DNA from: SZUA-442 sp963753185
GTDB lineage: Bacteria > Actinomycetota > Acidimicrobiia > Spongiisociales > UBA5794
Assembly (NCBI GenBank): GCA_963753185.1
Contig: CAVWBO010000007.1
Coordinates: forward strand, 1,674,001 to 1,738,000
Reading direction: 5' to 3'
Length of the DNA: 64,000 bases
Numbering within the stretch: the stretch's first letter is position 1; each line of letters opens with the position of its first letter. Below the pieces are notes generated by a model. The model was not told the DNA's origin. It worked only from the letters and a program-made list of their open reading frames with translations, and did not search any database. This document shows, one piece after another, positions 44,169-54,444 of this stretch. The translations under genes were made by a program, and so were the position numbers.

Positions 44169-45170
44169 TCAGGATCCGACAAGGTCGGCGGTGACCTCGG
44201 TTGCCGGTGAATGGCCCCCCTCGAGCGCATCGAGGTTCGCGATGGTCGTCTCTGCGATCTGCTCCACAGCCTCTCGGGTGAAGAAGGCCTGATGCCCCGT
44301 GACGAGGACGTTCGGGAAGGTCAGGAGGCGTGAGAACACATCGTCCTGGATGACGGTGTCGGAGAGATCCTCGAAGAAGAGGTCGCCCTCCTCCTCGTAC
44401 ACGTCGATGGCCAATGCCCCCAGCTGTCCCGACTTCAAGCCGTCGATCGCGGCGGCGGTGTCGATGAGCGCGCCACGGGAGGTGTTGATCACCATGGGGT
44501 GCTTCTCCATCGCGTCGATGGCCCCGGCATCGATGATGTGGTGGGTGTCGGGGGTCAGCGGGCAGTGCAGGCTGATCATGTGGGCCTGTGCGAACAGGGC
44601 GCCGAGGTCCACGTAATCGATCCCCATGTCACGAACGGCGTCGTTGGGATACGGGTCGTGGGCGATCACCCGCATACCGAACCCTTGGAGGATGCGTGCC
44701 GTTATCTGGCCGATCTTCCCGGTCCCGATGATGCCTGCCGTCTTGCCGAACATGTCGTCCCCCATGAGGCCGATGAGGCGAAAGTCGCCGTCACGGACAC
44801 GGTTGTGCGCTCGATGGATTCGCCGGTTGAGCGTGATCGCAAGGCCGACCGTGTGCTCTGCCACCGCATGCGGGGAGTAGGCGGGCACCCTGACGACCGT
44901 CATCCCGTGCTCGTGCGCCGCCCTGACATCCACATGATTGAACCCCGCGGAGCGCAGCGCGATGAACTCGATGCCGTGTCGATGGAGGCCCTCGATCGTC
45001 GCGCGGTCGACAACGTCGTTGACGAACACGCACACGGCACGGGCGCCCTCCGCGAGCGGTGTGGTCGTCCGGTCGAGTCTGGCCTCGAGGAACCAGAGGT
45101 CATGGCCCGAGTTCGCGGCAGCAAGGAACTGCTCGTCCCATGGGCGGGTTGAGTAGACGGCGACTCGCAT
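44169..45170 (-). CDS. D-2-hydroxyacid dehydrogenase (D-lactate dehydrogenase-like)
   Basis: A 333-residue NAD-dependent D-2-hydroxyacid dehydrogenase. The NAD motif is GKTAGIIGTGKIGQITARIL. The catalytic Arg is in VINTSRGALID, the Glu in DVYEEEGDLFFED, and the His in LVTGHQAFFT. The FFED-x-S-D and TGHQAF motifs are those of fermentative D-lactate dehydrogenases (LdhA type). The likely reaction is pyruvate to D-lactate with NADH. I chose ATG 45170, which begins MRVAVYSTRPWDEQF; the frame is open 30 codons upstream without family character. Confidence 0.9.
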   Translation of the reverse strand: MRVAVYSTRPWDEQFLAAANSGHDLWFLEARLDRTTTPLAEGARAVCVFVNDVVDRATIEGLHRHGIEFIALRSAGFNHVDVRAAHEHGMTVVRVPAYSPHAVAEHTVGLAITLNRRIHRAHNRVRDGDFRLIGLMGDDMFGKTAGIIGTGKIGQITARILQGFGMRVIAHDPYPNDAVRDMGIDYVDLGALFAQAHMISLHCPLTPDTHHIIDAGAIDAMEKHPMVINTSRGALIDTAAAIDGLKSGQLGALAIDVYEEEGDLFFEDLSDTVIQDDVFSRLLTFPNVLVTGHQAFFTREAVEQIAETTIANLDALEGGHSPATEVTADLVGS

Positions 45171-45213
45171 GTGGGCGAGGCTACCGCTCGACGCGCGCAC
45201 AGGTCGGGTCTGG

Positions 45214-47706
45214 TCACTCCCCGAGGATCTCGTCGAGGCGCGCGAGGGCCGATAGGACATCGGGAACGACGGTGAGCAGGTCCTCGAATGGATCGTCCCG
45301 AAGGGCGGCGAGCCTTCGGGGAACGGACCTCATCGTGAATCTCGCGATGTCCAGGCTCTGCGTCACCTCTGACCACCGCAATGGCGTTGACACCGTTGCA
45401 CCGGGCACGGGACGGACACTGAACGGCGCGACCAGGAGCTTGCCACGGCCATTCTGGAGATGGTCGATGTACACCTTGTCGCCTCGGCCGGAGGGGGCGC
45501 GGATAGTCGTCGCGATCTCGGGGAGCATTCCCTCCACGACGCCGGCGATCAGCGAACCGAGCATTCGTTGATGGTCGTAGGTCAATGGCGGACCCATCGG
45601 TATGAGGACGTGCAGTCCAGTCTTCCCGCTGGTCTTGACGACGTGGGGGAGACCCATGTCGTCGCAGAGTTCGTGGATCGCTCGTGCGACGGTCACGACG
45701 GACGTGAACGGGGCAGTCTTGGGATCGAGGTCGAGAATGCACCAGTCCGGCGTGTCGAGGGATCGCATGCGGCTGGCCCAGACGTGCAGGGGGATCGACG
45801 CCATGTTCGCGACATACCGGAGTGCCTCGACGTCCTCCACCACGAAGTAGTTGTTGCCTGTCTCGTCGTCTCGCTCGATCCACTCGGTTCGGATCCAGTC
45901 GGGCACGTAGTCGGGCGCGTTCTTCTGGAAGAAGGACTTTCCCCCGATCCCGTCGGGAAATCGGTCGAGGACGAGCGGTCGATCGCGCAGGTAGGGGAGG
46001 ATGTGATCGGCGACCGCCGTGTAGTACTCGATGAGGTCACCCTTCGTCAGGCCATCGTCAGGCCAGAACACCTTCTCGGTGTTCGTCGGCTCGGTCGTTC
46101 GTGCGTCGACGATCGCAGGCCTTGGTGGCTCCTGGTCGGCTTGCGGTGCTTCGGTGAGGGATTCGTGGGCGAGGGCTTCGAAGCCCTCGAAGACGGGATG
46201 CCTGAGCGAGAGGGACTCCGTGAATTCCTTGTAGCGAACGGTGGCCATCAGGCGCGGGGTCACCCATCGGCTGTCCTCGCCTGCTGGGAGGTCACCGGAA
46301 ACGCCGGGATCGGGTGTCTCGTCTGGCTCGAGGAGCGAACGGAGCTCAGAGAGCGTTGCGTCGTCGAACCCCGTGCCGACGCGGCCAGCGTATGCCAGCC
46401 CGGCACCAAGTCGGACACCGAGGTGCAGCGCACCGAGACCCGAGCGGGTTCCCTTGGGCACGGTGTAGCCGATGATTGCGAATCGACCGCTCTGTTCGAC
46501 CCGGATCTTGCGCCACGCGTCCGACCGTCCCGAGGTGTACGTGCTCGATGACCGCTTCGCGAGGATGCCTTCGAGCCCCATCCGGGTGACCTCTGCGAAC
46601 ATCGCCTCACCCATGCCTGCAACGTGGTCGGCGTATCGCAACGGTCCAAGGCTCGGCGTGATGGCGCGAACCAGCTCCTTGCGATCCATCAGGGGTACGG
46701 GCCGTGTGTCGAGGTCGCCAACGGCAACGATGTCGAACGCGAAGAACGTGGCAGGAGATCGCGCCGCGGCTGACGCGACCTCGAACCGGTTGGTGAGCCC
46801 GCCGCGTCGTTGGAGGGCGCTGAACGATGGTTTGCCAAGGTCGTCGAGCACCACGACCTCACCGTCGAGAACCACCGTATCGACCGGCAGCCGTCGCGCG
46901 GCGCTGACGATCTCGGGGAACACGGCGGAGGCGTCGAGGCCGCTGCGGTACCGCAGCCGGACGCGTCGATCCCGCTTCTCGAGGATCATCCTGTATCCGT
47001 CGTATTTGATCTCGAACAGCCACCCGGGGTCGGAGAATGCAGCATCCGCCGTGGTCGCCAGCATCAGGGGCATCGTCATCGCATCGACCGCTCCCACGAT
47101 CGCTCCCGCTCCGACTGCTGCGTCGATGAGTTCGGCGGACCGCTCCTTCGCATCGGCGATCTCATCGACCGTCATGCCGGAGACGATGGAACGCTCGTCG
47201 AACTCGACGTCCTCGTTCGTGGCCCACCCATCCGGCTTCTTGATGAGGAGCCACTCGGTTGGTGCCTTCTTCATCTGGACGAGGGTCCACTGCCCGTTGA
47301 GCTTGTAGCCGGAGAGGGTGAACAGCAGCTTGCCCTTTGCGATGCCCGCATCGGGGTCCTCATCGAAGGTCAGCGAACCTCGATCCCAGACGATCATCGC
47401 TCCGCCCCCGTACTCACCGGCGGGTATGACGCCTTCGAACTCTGCGTACTCGAGGGGATGGTCCTCGGTGTGGGCGGCGAACCGCTTGACCGTCGGGTCG
47501 CGGGACGGCCCGGCCGGCACCGCCCACGACAGCAGGACACCGTCGTGTTCGAGCCGAAGGTCGTAGTGGAGGCGCGTCGCGGCGTGCTTCTGGACGACGA
47601 AGATGCCCCCGGCACCAGGGGTATCGGAGGTGAACGGCTCGGGCGTGCGCCCCGCGTCGCGTTTTCGCCGATACTCATCAAGGCGATCGGCGGTGGTCGG
47701 ACCCAT
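45214..47706 (-). CDS. ligD: multifunctional ATP-dependent DNA ligase D
   Basis: An 830-residue NHEJ enzyme with three domains. The 3'-phosphoesterase domain (~1-185) has HYDLRLEHDGVL, SWAVPAGPS and GEYGGGAMIVWDRG. The ligase domain (~200-510) has the nucleotidyl Lys in FEIKYDGYRM and VVLDGEVVVL. The polymerase/primase domain (~535-830) has FWPDDGLTKGDLIEYY, the metal-binding LDLDP and HVLIPMGP. The order PE-LIG-POL is as in Agrobacterium and differs from the POL-PE-LIG order of Mycobacterium. It repairs double-strand breaks together with Ku, which is transcribed divergently. Confidence 0.96.
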   Translation of the reverse strand: MGPTTADRLDEYRRKRDAGRTPEPFTSDTPGAGGIFVVQKHAATRLHYDLRLEHDGVLLSWAVPAGPSRDPTVKRFAAHTEDHPLEYAEFEGVIPAGEYGGGAMIVWDRGSLTFDEDPDAGIAKGKLLFTLSGYKLNGQWTLVQMKKAPTEWLLIKKPDGWATNEDVEFDERSIVSGMTVDEIADAKERSAELIDAAVGAGAIVGAVDAMTMPLMLATTADAAFSDPGWLFEIKYDGYRMILEKRDRRVRLRYRSGLDASAVFPEIVSAARRLPVDTVVLDGEVVVLDDLGKPSFSALQRRGGLTNRFEVASAAARSPATFFAFDIVAVGDLDTRPVPLMDRKELVRAITPSLGPLRYADHVAGMGEAMFAEVTRMGLEGILAKRSSSTYTSGRSDAWRKIRVEQSGRFAIIGYTVPKGTRSGLGALHLGVRLGAGLAYAGRVGTGFDDATLSELRSLLEPDETPDPGVSGDLPAGEDSRWVTPRLMATVRYKEFTESLSLRHPVFEGFEALAHESLTEAPQADQEPPRPAIVDARTTEPTNTEKVFWPDDGLTKGDLIEYYTAVADHILPYLRDRPLVLDRFPDGIGGKSFFQKNAPDYVPDWIRTEWIERDDETGNNYFVVEDVEALRYVANMASIPLHVWASRMRSLDTPDWCILDLDPKTAPFTSVVTVARAIHELCDDMGLPHVVKTSGKTGLHVLIPMGPPLTYDHQRMLGSLIAGVVEGMLPEIATTIRAPSGRGDKVYIDHLQNGRGKLLVAPFSVRPVPGATVSTPLRWSEVTQSLDIARFTMRSVPRRLAALRDDPFEDLLTVVPDVLSALARLDEILGE

Positions 47707-47778
47707 GGGAGGCGATCCTAGACAGCAATCCTGGGGCGCACCGACCGGTCGTGGCAGTACCGGCAGCTCGGATATTCA

Positions 47779-47807
47779 CTGGCGGATTTCGCGGTCTGTG
47801 GTATACA
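47779..47807 (+). promoter_or_regulatory. candidate promoter of ku
   Basis: TATACA at 47802-47807 lies 26 nt before the Ku start, and CTGGCG at 47779-47784 is 17 nt upstream of it, a weak -35. GAGGA follows before the ATG. The 126-bp gap between ligD and ku must hold promoters for both directions. Confidence 0.45.
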
Positions 47808-47832
47808 AGGGTCTTCCCCAACGAGGAATGTC

Positions 47833-48696
47833 ATGGCTCGCCCAATTGCCACAGGGACGATCAGCTTCGGGCTGGTCGCCATACCGGTCAAGCTCTTCTC
47901 CACGAATGAATCCGACTCCCGGATCGCCTTCAACTCACTCCACGAGACGTGCGGCACCCGTGTCCGCCAGCAGTTCTACTGCCCGAAGGACGAGGTGGTG
48001 GTGAGTCGCGACGAGATGGTCAAGGGATATGAGTTCGCCAAGGACCAGTACGTCGTGTTCACTCCGGAGGAGCTCAAGGCGATGGAACTGGCTTCCACGC
48101 AGTCCATCGACATCAAGGAATTCGTTCCCCTCTCCGAGGTCGACCCGCTCTACTACGAGAAGGCCTATTACCTCGGTCCCGACAAGGGCGGAGCGAAGCC
48201 ATATGCCCTCCTGTCGGAGGCGATGAAGTCGACAGGGAGGGCCGCACTTGCACGATACGCGGCGCGCGGCAAGGACTACCTCGTCCTCCTTCGCCCGTTC
48301 GAAGGCGGAATCCTCATGCAACAGCTGCGCTACACCGACGAGATCAGGGCCTTCGATGATGTCGACCTCGGGGACGCTGTCGTCGACGAGGCAGAGTTGA
48401 GGCTCGCCGAGCAGCTCGTGGAGCAGATCGCGAGCGACTCGTTCAATCCCGAGGCCTACTCGGATGGGGTCAAGGACGAGATCCTCGCAGCCATCGAGCA
48501 GAAGGTCGCGGGACACGAGATGACCTTCGCCCCCAAGGACGAGCCGAAGGCCCAGGTCATCGATCTGATGGCCGCGCTCAAGGCGAGCCTCGGCGAGCAG
48601 GGTGATGCGGCCCCGGGGTCCGAATCGCCGGCTCGCAAGCCTGCGAAGCGGGCCGAAGGGTCGCCGACGAAGAAGCGGGCGAACGCCAAGGAGTGA
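47833..48696 (+). CDS. ku: non-homologous end-joining protein Ku
   Basis: A 287-residue bacterial Ku. The core includes MARPIATGTISFGLVAIPVK, FNSLHETCGTRVRQQFYCP, ELKAMELASTQSIDIKEFVP and the domain end SFNPEAYSDGVKDEILAAIE. The C-terminal tail is Lys/Arg/Ala-rich (KPAKRAEGSPTKKRANAKE), as in many actinobacterial Ku proteins, where it promotes DNA binding and end joining. It forms a ring on DNA ends and recruits LigD. GAGG stands 7-10 nt before the ATG. Confidence 0.96.
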   Translation: MARPIATGTISFGLVAIPVKLFSTNESDSRIAFNSLHETCGTRVRQQFYCPKDEVVVSRDEMVKGYEFAKDQYVVFTPEELKAMELASTQSIDIKEFVPLSEVDPLYYEKAYYLGPDKGGAKPYALLSEAMKSTGRAALARYAARGKDYLVLLRPFEGGILMQQLRYTDEIRAFDDVDLGDAVVDEAELRLAEQLVEQIASDSFNPEAYSDGVKDEILAAIEQKVAGHEMTFAPKDEPKAQVIDLMAALKASLGEQGDAAPGSESPARKPAKRAEGSPTKKRANAKE

Positions 48697-48720
48697 TCTC
48701 CATCCGTACGATGGGATGCG

Positions 48721-49566
48721 ATGGCCGACCATGAGACCGTCCCGCGCGACGAGATGTACACGATCGGAGAGGTCTCGGCACTCGTCGGACTGACTGCCCG
48801 CCAGATCCGACTCCTCGTCACGGATGACATCGTGCATCCGGCCCGCGATGAGCGCCGCCGGTATCTCTTCTCGTTCGCAGACGTGACCGTCGTTCGGGAG
48901 GTAGCGGACCTGGTGAGGCGGGGTGCACCGATGGATCGTGTCCGCGCCGCTGTGAGGCAGATGTGGACGACCGACCGTGGCGTCGGCCTCGAGGGCGTCA
49001 GGCTCGACGTGCACGGTCGACGTGTCATCGTCCACACGGATGCGGGGTCCTTCGAGCCCGATTCGGGGCAGGCCGTGCTCGCGTTCGATGAACACGACTC
49101 CGGGATCGGAGGACCGGTGGTCATTCCGATGACGACCGATGACCCGTCCGGCCGGTCTGCGTCGGAATGGTTCGCGCACGGTGATCGGCTCGAGGAGGCC
49201 GACCCCGCTGCAGCCGAGGAGGCATACCGTCGAGCGCTCACCATCGATCCGTCGCTCGCGGAGGCACACGTGAACCTCGGGAGGCTCCTCCATGCTGCAG
49301 GCGCCGTTTACGAAGCCCTCGAATGCTACGAGCGGGCACTCGCCCTCGATCCTGGCGACGCGATCACGATGTTCAACATCGGGGTCGCACACGATGACCT
49401 TCGCAACGACGGGGCCGCCATCGACGCCTACTCGAGGACGGTCGAGCTCGCCCCCCGGTTCGCCGATGCGCGATACAACCTCGCTGCGGTGTACGAGAGA
49501 ACGGGGCAGATCGCGCCGGCGTTGGCTGAGCTGCGTGCGTACCGCGAGCTCATCGAACGCCGGTGA
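48721..49566 (+). CDS. MerR-like HTH protein with TPR repeats
   Basis: A 281-residue protein. The N-terminus is a MerR-type winged helix (TIGEVSALVGLTARQIRLLV, RRRYLFSFADVTVVREVADL). Residues ~165-280 contain about three TPR repeats (ANPAAAEEAYRRALTIDPSL-like, ALECYERALALDPGDA, AIDAYSRTVELAPRFADARY). This combination suggests a DNA-binding regulator with a protein-interaction platform. It follows ku by 24 nt and may be co-transcribed, so a link to end-joining regulation is possible but not shown. Confidence 0.75.
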   Translation: MADHETVPRDEMYTIGEVSALVGLTARQIRLLVTDDIVHPARDERRRYLFSFADVTVVREVADLVRRGAPMDRVRAAVRQMWTTDRGVGLEGVRLDVHGRRVIVHTDAGSFEPDSGQAVLAFDEHDSGIGGPVVIPMTTDDPSGRSASEWFAHGDRLEEADPAAAEEAYRRALTIDPSLAEAHVNLGRLLHAAGAVYEALECYERALALDPGDAITMFNIGVAHDDLRNDGAAIDAYSRTVELAPRFADARYNLAAVYERTGQIAPALAELRAYRELIERR

Positions 49567-49644
49567 CCGGGCGGCGCAGCACCCGTGTGCCCGTTACGCT
49601 CCGGTAGCACGCATCCGCAGGCTGGAACATACGAAGGGGCACCC

Positions 49645-49833
49645 GTGGCTACGAGAACTCACAACAGTCGTCCGACATGGATCGTGGTGGTGGCTGTGCT
49701 CATCCTGGTCCCCGTGATCGTCTGGGCGCTGAGCACGGTGATCAACATCCTCGCGGCCGTGTCGATCGGCTTCGTCATCGCGGTGGTGGCGATCGTCGGA
49801 GCATTCATCTGGCTCAAGAACCGGGTGGGTTGA
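49645..49833 (+). CDS. small membrane protein
   Basis: A 62-residue protein with two hydrophobic segments (WIVVVAVLILVPVIVWALST and ILAAVSIGFVIAVVAIVGAF) ending IWLKNRVG. GTG 49645 is preceded by AAGGGG. It is probably an inner-membrane peptide of unknown function. Confidence 0.5.
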   Translation: MATRTHNSRPTWIVVVAVLILVPVIVWALSTVINILAAVSIGFVIAVVAIVGAFIWLKNRVG

Positions 49834-49863
49834 ATCGCCGGTTCGGAACCTTCCGCGACCGCG

Positions 49864-51822
49864 TCAGACCGAGCCAGAGAACACGAGCAGCAGCGCCATC
49901 ACGATGAGCCAGGCGGCGATGCCGCCCCCGACGATGAGCGCGCGCATCCAGGCAGGGATCTGTGACCTGCCGACGACGAAGTACGCGATGACGCCGACGA
50001 TCGGGATCAGGATGATGGCGAGGTACCACAGGATGACGGTGATCCTCGCCATGTCCTCCTGCCGGCGGACCATGTCCCAGATCGCAAGCGCCATCCACGA
50101 GCCGACGAGAGCGAGTGGGAGGAAGTACGCCCACATCGAGGCGATGACCGTCCACACGGTCGGGTCACTCACGGGTATTCCTGACACGGTGATCTCCTTG
50201 CCTGCGATCTCGACGCCATCGGGCACACCCGGCGTCTCGATCGCACTCAGGTCGGGTTTGACGAACACGTTGACGGCCGGATGCGGGGTCGCGTTGATGT
50301 CTGGCATGCTCGACTGGGGCGGGGGAGCGGGCCAGTCGCGGTAGTCGCTTCCCGGAGGCGTGTCATACCTGGTGTCGGCCGTCGCACCAAGGAGCAGGAG
50401 CGGCCCGTACAGGTCCCACACGACGGGGAGGTTGATGCCGCTGCAGCCGTGCAGGATCTCGAGGAACAGGGGGCTGGTTCCCGACGAGTACCTGTTGCCC
50501 TCGAAGCAGTTCTGCGGAGCCCACGGACCGAACAGTGCGAGATCGGCGATACCACTTCCCGCGATCGTGTTGTCCCTCACGACATTTCGTTCCGGCCACC
50601 AGATGTTCTTGTCAGGGAGGACCGACGCGGCGATGCCGAATCGGCTGTGGTTGAGGATCAGGTTCTTCTCCACGACGTTGCCGACGCCGCCCCCGATGGC
50701 GATGCCGTTGCCCCATGCGATGCGCCACCGATCCTTGCTTGGCGCGGCGGGGTCGCTGTTGTCGAGTATCACGTTCCCGCCGATGTATGCCTCACGCTGG
50801 GGTGCGAGGAGCTCGCTGTCGATCGAGTTCGGCACGATCCCACCGAGGTTGTGATGCCAATACGAGTTGATCAGGTACAGGTCCCCACCGGCGTTCGACC
50901 CTGAGAACGCGAGGCCGTTGCCCGTCGATTCGACGTTCTCGACAACGGCGTTGCACGGGTAGCACTGCCCGATGTAGAACGCGGAGTCGACGTTCCCCGA
51001 TCCGTAGCTGTCGTTGAAGCGCCCGTCGACCGAGTCGAACGCGTATATCCCGTAGTCCCCGTTGTTGTGCGCGGTGAGGAACGAGCCCCGGTACCCCGTC
51101 ACGCCGGTCCAGTAGAAGCCATTTGTCCGGTAGTTGCGTGCCGTCATGTTCTCGACGGCGATTCCGTCCGCGACCGCATGGATGCCGTTGTTGAGTTCGA
51201 AACCACCGTCGAGGATCACGGTGTTGCGGTCGGTGCCGCGAAGCGTCAGGGAGGGGACCCGCACGATGACCGCCTCGTTGTACACGCCGGGTCCGATGAG
51301 GATCATGTCCCCCGGCTCGGCGAGGTCCACGGCTGCCTGGATCGTCTCGTGGTCCTCGGGGACCCTCCGGATCGTCCCGCTCCACACCTCGACGGGCTCT
51401 GAACTGTCGGGCTGTGGCCGTTCGTAGTCAGGGACGTCCCCGACGATCACGTAACCTGCCATCCCGTCGCCCTCTGGAGTGCCGTGGAACGTGCAGAAGT
51501 ACGGAACCACCCCCGGCTGGTCGAAGGTGCGGGAGTACTTCGCCCCGCGTTCCATGACGAGATCGGACTCCCATGATCCGTCGGACGCGAACACGTTGTG
51601 GGGATTGTCCCCCTCCATCCGCCACTCGACCGTCCCCCCGACGGGGATCTCGGCGATGGCGGGGGAGAACGAGTCATCGTATCCGAAGACCTGGACCTGA
51701 TCAGCTGCGGAGTTCCCCTGATCGGCGGCTTCGCCACCACACGCTGCGACGATGATGGACAGGCCGATCACGATGCCGAATCCGATGGCCGAGCGCAGCG
51801 TGGTGCGGGAACGTGACTCCAC
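49864..51822 (-). CDS. lipoprotein fusion: cupredoxin, right-handed beta-helix (NosD-like) and membrane tail
   Basis: A 652-residue protein. The lipobox IIVAAC places it at the cell surface. Residues ~45-130 form a plastocyanin-like domain (SFSPAIAEIPVGGTVEWRME, PHNVFASDGSW, VPYFCTFHGTPEGDGMAGYV). A right-handed beta-helix follows (~155-480) with the NosD/periplasmic copper-binding pattern TIQAAVDLAEPGDMILIGPG, and repeats such as GNVILDNSD and VVEKNLILNHSRFG. The last ~110 residues contain three membrane helices including ILWYLAIILIPIVGVIAYFV, like the PLDc_N module. The fold suggests an extracellular carbohydrate- or copper-related role; no catalytic residues are recognised. Confidence 0.75.
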   Translation of the reverse strand: MESRSRTTLRSAIGFGIVIGLSIIVAACGGEAADQGNSAADQVQVFGYDDSFSPAIAEIPVGGTVEWRMEGDNPHNVFASDGSWESDLVMERGAKYSRTFDQPGVVPYFCTFHGTPEGDGMAGYVIVGDVPDYERPQPDSSEPVEVWSGTIRRVPEDHETIQAAVDLAEPGDMILIGPGVYNEAVIVRVPSLTLRGTDRNTVILDGGFELNNGIHAVADGIAVENMTARNYRTNGFYWTGVTGYRGSFLTAHNNGDYGIYAFDSVDGRFNDSYGSGNVDSAFYIGQCYPCNAVVENVESTGNGLAFSGSNAGGDLYLINSYWHHNLGGIVPNSIDSELLAPQREAYIGGNVILDNSDPAAPSKDRWRIAWGNGIAIGGGVGNVVEKNLILNHSRFGIAASVLPDKNIWWPERNVVRDNTIAGSGIADLALFGPWAPQNCFEGNRYSSGTSPLFLEILHGCSGINLPVVWDLYGPLLLLGATADTRYDTPPGSDYRDWPAPPPQSSMPDINATPHPAVNVFVKPDLSAIETPGVPDGVEIAGKEITVSGIPVSDPTVWTVIASMWAYFLPLALVGSWMALAIWDMVRRQEDMARITVILWYLAIILIPIVGVIAYFVVGRSQIPAWMRALIVGGGIAAWLIVMALLLVFSGSV

Positions 51823-51857
51823 GGCGGCACCCTACTGCGCCTGATGTCACCGCGCCT

Positions 51858-51908
51858 GTTCTTGCGTAACTGGGTTCCACCCAAGGCGGAACCCAGTTAC
51901 GCAAGAAC
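51858..51908. repeat. perfect 21-bp inverted repeat (9-nt loop)
   Basis: The left arm 51858-51878 (GTTCTTGCGTAACTGGGTTC plus C) is exactly complementary to the right arm 51888-51908, with loop ACCCAAGGC. It lies between the divergent lipoprotein gene (51822) and the rrn operon, so it is not a terminator between converging genes. It may be an operator, a cruciform or a small mobile repeat. Confidence 0.85.
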
Positions 51909-52045
51909 GGTTTGAGTGGTCGTACCGCCGTGGATGTGCTTGAATACACGGCACGCCTCCAACGAGGTGCACTGCGAAGCGGACGGTTCGCACTAACTCC
52001 CGGAGTTGGCTACCGTTCCTCTTCTGCCGGTCTTCCGGCCGGCTA

Positions 52046-52074
52046 TTGCCGCTTGTTCTGAGCGGTGGTACACT
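52046..52074 (+). promoter_or_regulatory. candidate rrn promoter
   Basis: TTGCCG (52046-52051) and TACACT (52069-52074) with 17-nt spacing. This leaves about 320 nt of leader before the 16S gene. It is the best sigma-A-type candidate in the leader. Confidence 0.6.
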
Positions 52075-52117
52075 GTGAGGCCCCTGGGCGAAACCGTGAG
52101 ATTCGGTGTGCGCAGGA

Positions 52118-52146
52118 ACCGGGCTCCTTGACAACTGAACAGTGCG
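52118..52146 (+). promoter_or_regulatory. 16S leader processing stalk and boxA-like site
   Basis: ACTGAACAGTGCG (52134-52146) is exactly complementary to CGCACTGTTCAGT (54024-54036) in the spacer after 16S, and the flanks extend the pairing with a few mismatches. This is the long RNase III stem around 16S. GCTCCTTGACAA (52123-52134) resembles the rRNA antitermination boxA (TGCTCTTTAACA). Confidence 0.7.
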
Positions 52147-52401
52147 TCGATCGATCGTCCTCGGATGGTCGATCGAGATTGACAGGCGCTTGCCACGAGA
52201 CCACACAAACTGGGCGGTCGAGAGGCGAGCGTATCAACGTCCATCGGACCGACCGCCTCGGCGGAAGGAAAGATGGTCGTACAAGCCAACGGTCACACAA
52301 CCAAAGAGGACCCCGTTCCTCGTGTGATCGCATCCTTTTGAGGGATGAAAAACTCCTGGTCCACGTGAGAACGTGGACACGGGATCATTCCCATCGGATA
52401 T

Positions 52402-53931
<1,530 letters not shown>

Positions 53932-53945
53932 TAAGGAGCAACTAC

Positions 53946-54150
53946 GCACAGGGTCTCACCCTGTGCCAGTTCCTGAGTGAATGGTCAATCTCGATCCTGG
54001 TGTGCCCTCGGGCACACCAGGCGCGCACTGTTCAGTCGTGAGGGAGCTGGGAACAGCAACAGCACCCCCGACGGAGTTCCTGACGGAACTCCGGACGGAC
54101 CGGCGAAGCCGGTACGCGCTCTTTGAGAACTGCATAGCGAGCACAAAGTC
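53946..54150 (+). other. 16S-23S internal transcribed spacer, no tRNA
   Basis: The spacer (~235 nt) contains no tRNA gene. It has four perfect hairpins: GCACAGGG/CCCTGTGC (53946-53966), CTGGTGTGCC/GGCACACCAG (53997-54020), CGGAGTTCC/GGAACTCCG (54072-54093) and ACCGGC/GCCGGT (54099-54113). GCTCTTTGAGAA at 54118 is a boxA-like site and also begins the 23S stalk. Confidence 0.75.
54118..54150 (+). promoter_or_regulatory. 5' arm of the 23S processing stalk
   Basis: The 33 nt starting GCTCTTTGAGAACTGCATAG are complementary to 58025-58057 after the 23S gene with only three mismatches. This is the RNase III stem that releases pre-23S rRNA. Confidence 0.85.
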
Positions 54151-54398
54151 AAAGTATTCAACACAATTCAAGCTACTACGGGTAGACGGTGGATGCCTTG
54201 GCGCTAGGAGCCGATGAAGGACGTGACAGTCTGCGATAAGCCTCGGGGAGTTGACAAGTAAGCGTCGATCCGGGGATGTCCGAATTGGGAAACCAGGCTG
54301 GGGTCATGCCCAGTCATTCCGGTCTGAACACATAGGGCCGGTAAAGGAAACCGAGGGAATTGAAACATCTCAGTACCTCGAGGAACAGAAAGCAACAG

Positions 54399-54444
<46 letters not shown>

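Noticed and set aside
52128..52133. TTGACA as a second rrn promoter
   Set aside because: It has no -10 partner and belongs to the boxA-like site and the 16S processing stalk.
53935..54165. tRNA-Ile or tRNA-Ala in the 16S-23S spacer
   Set aside because: No cloverleaf or T-loop GTTCGA motif can be found; the stems present are simple hairpins.
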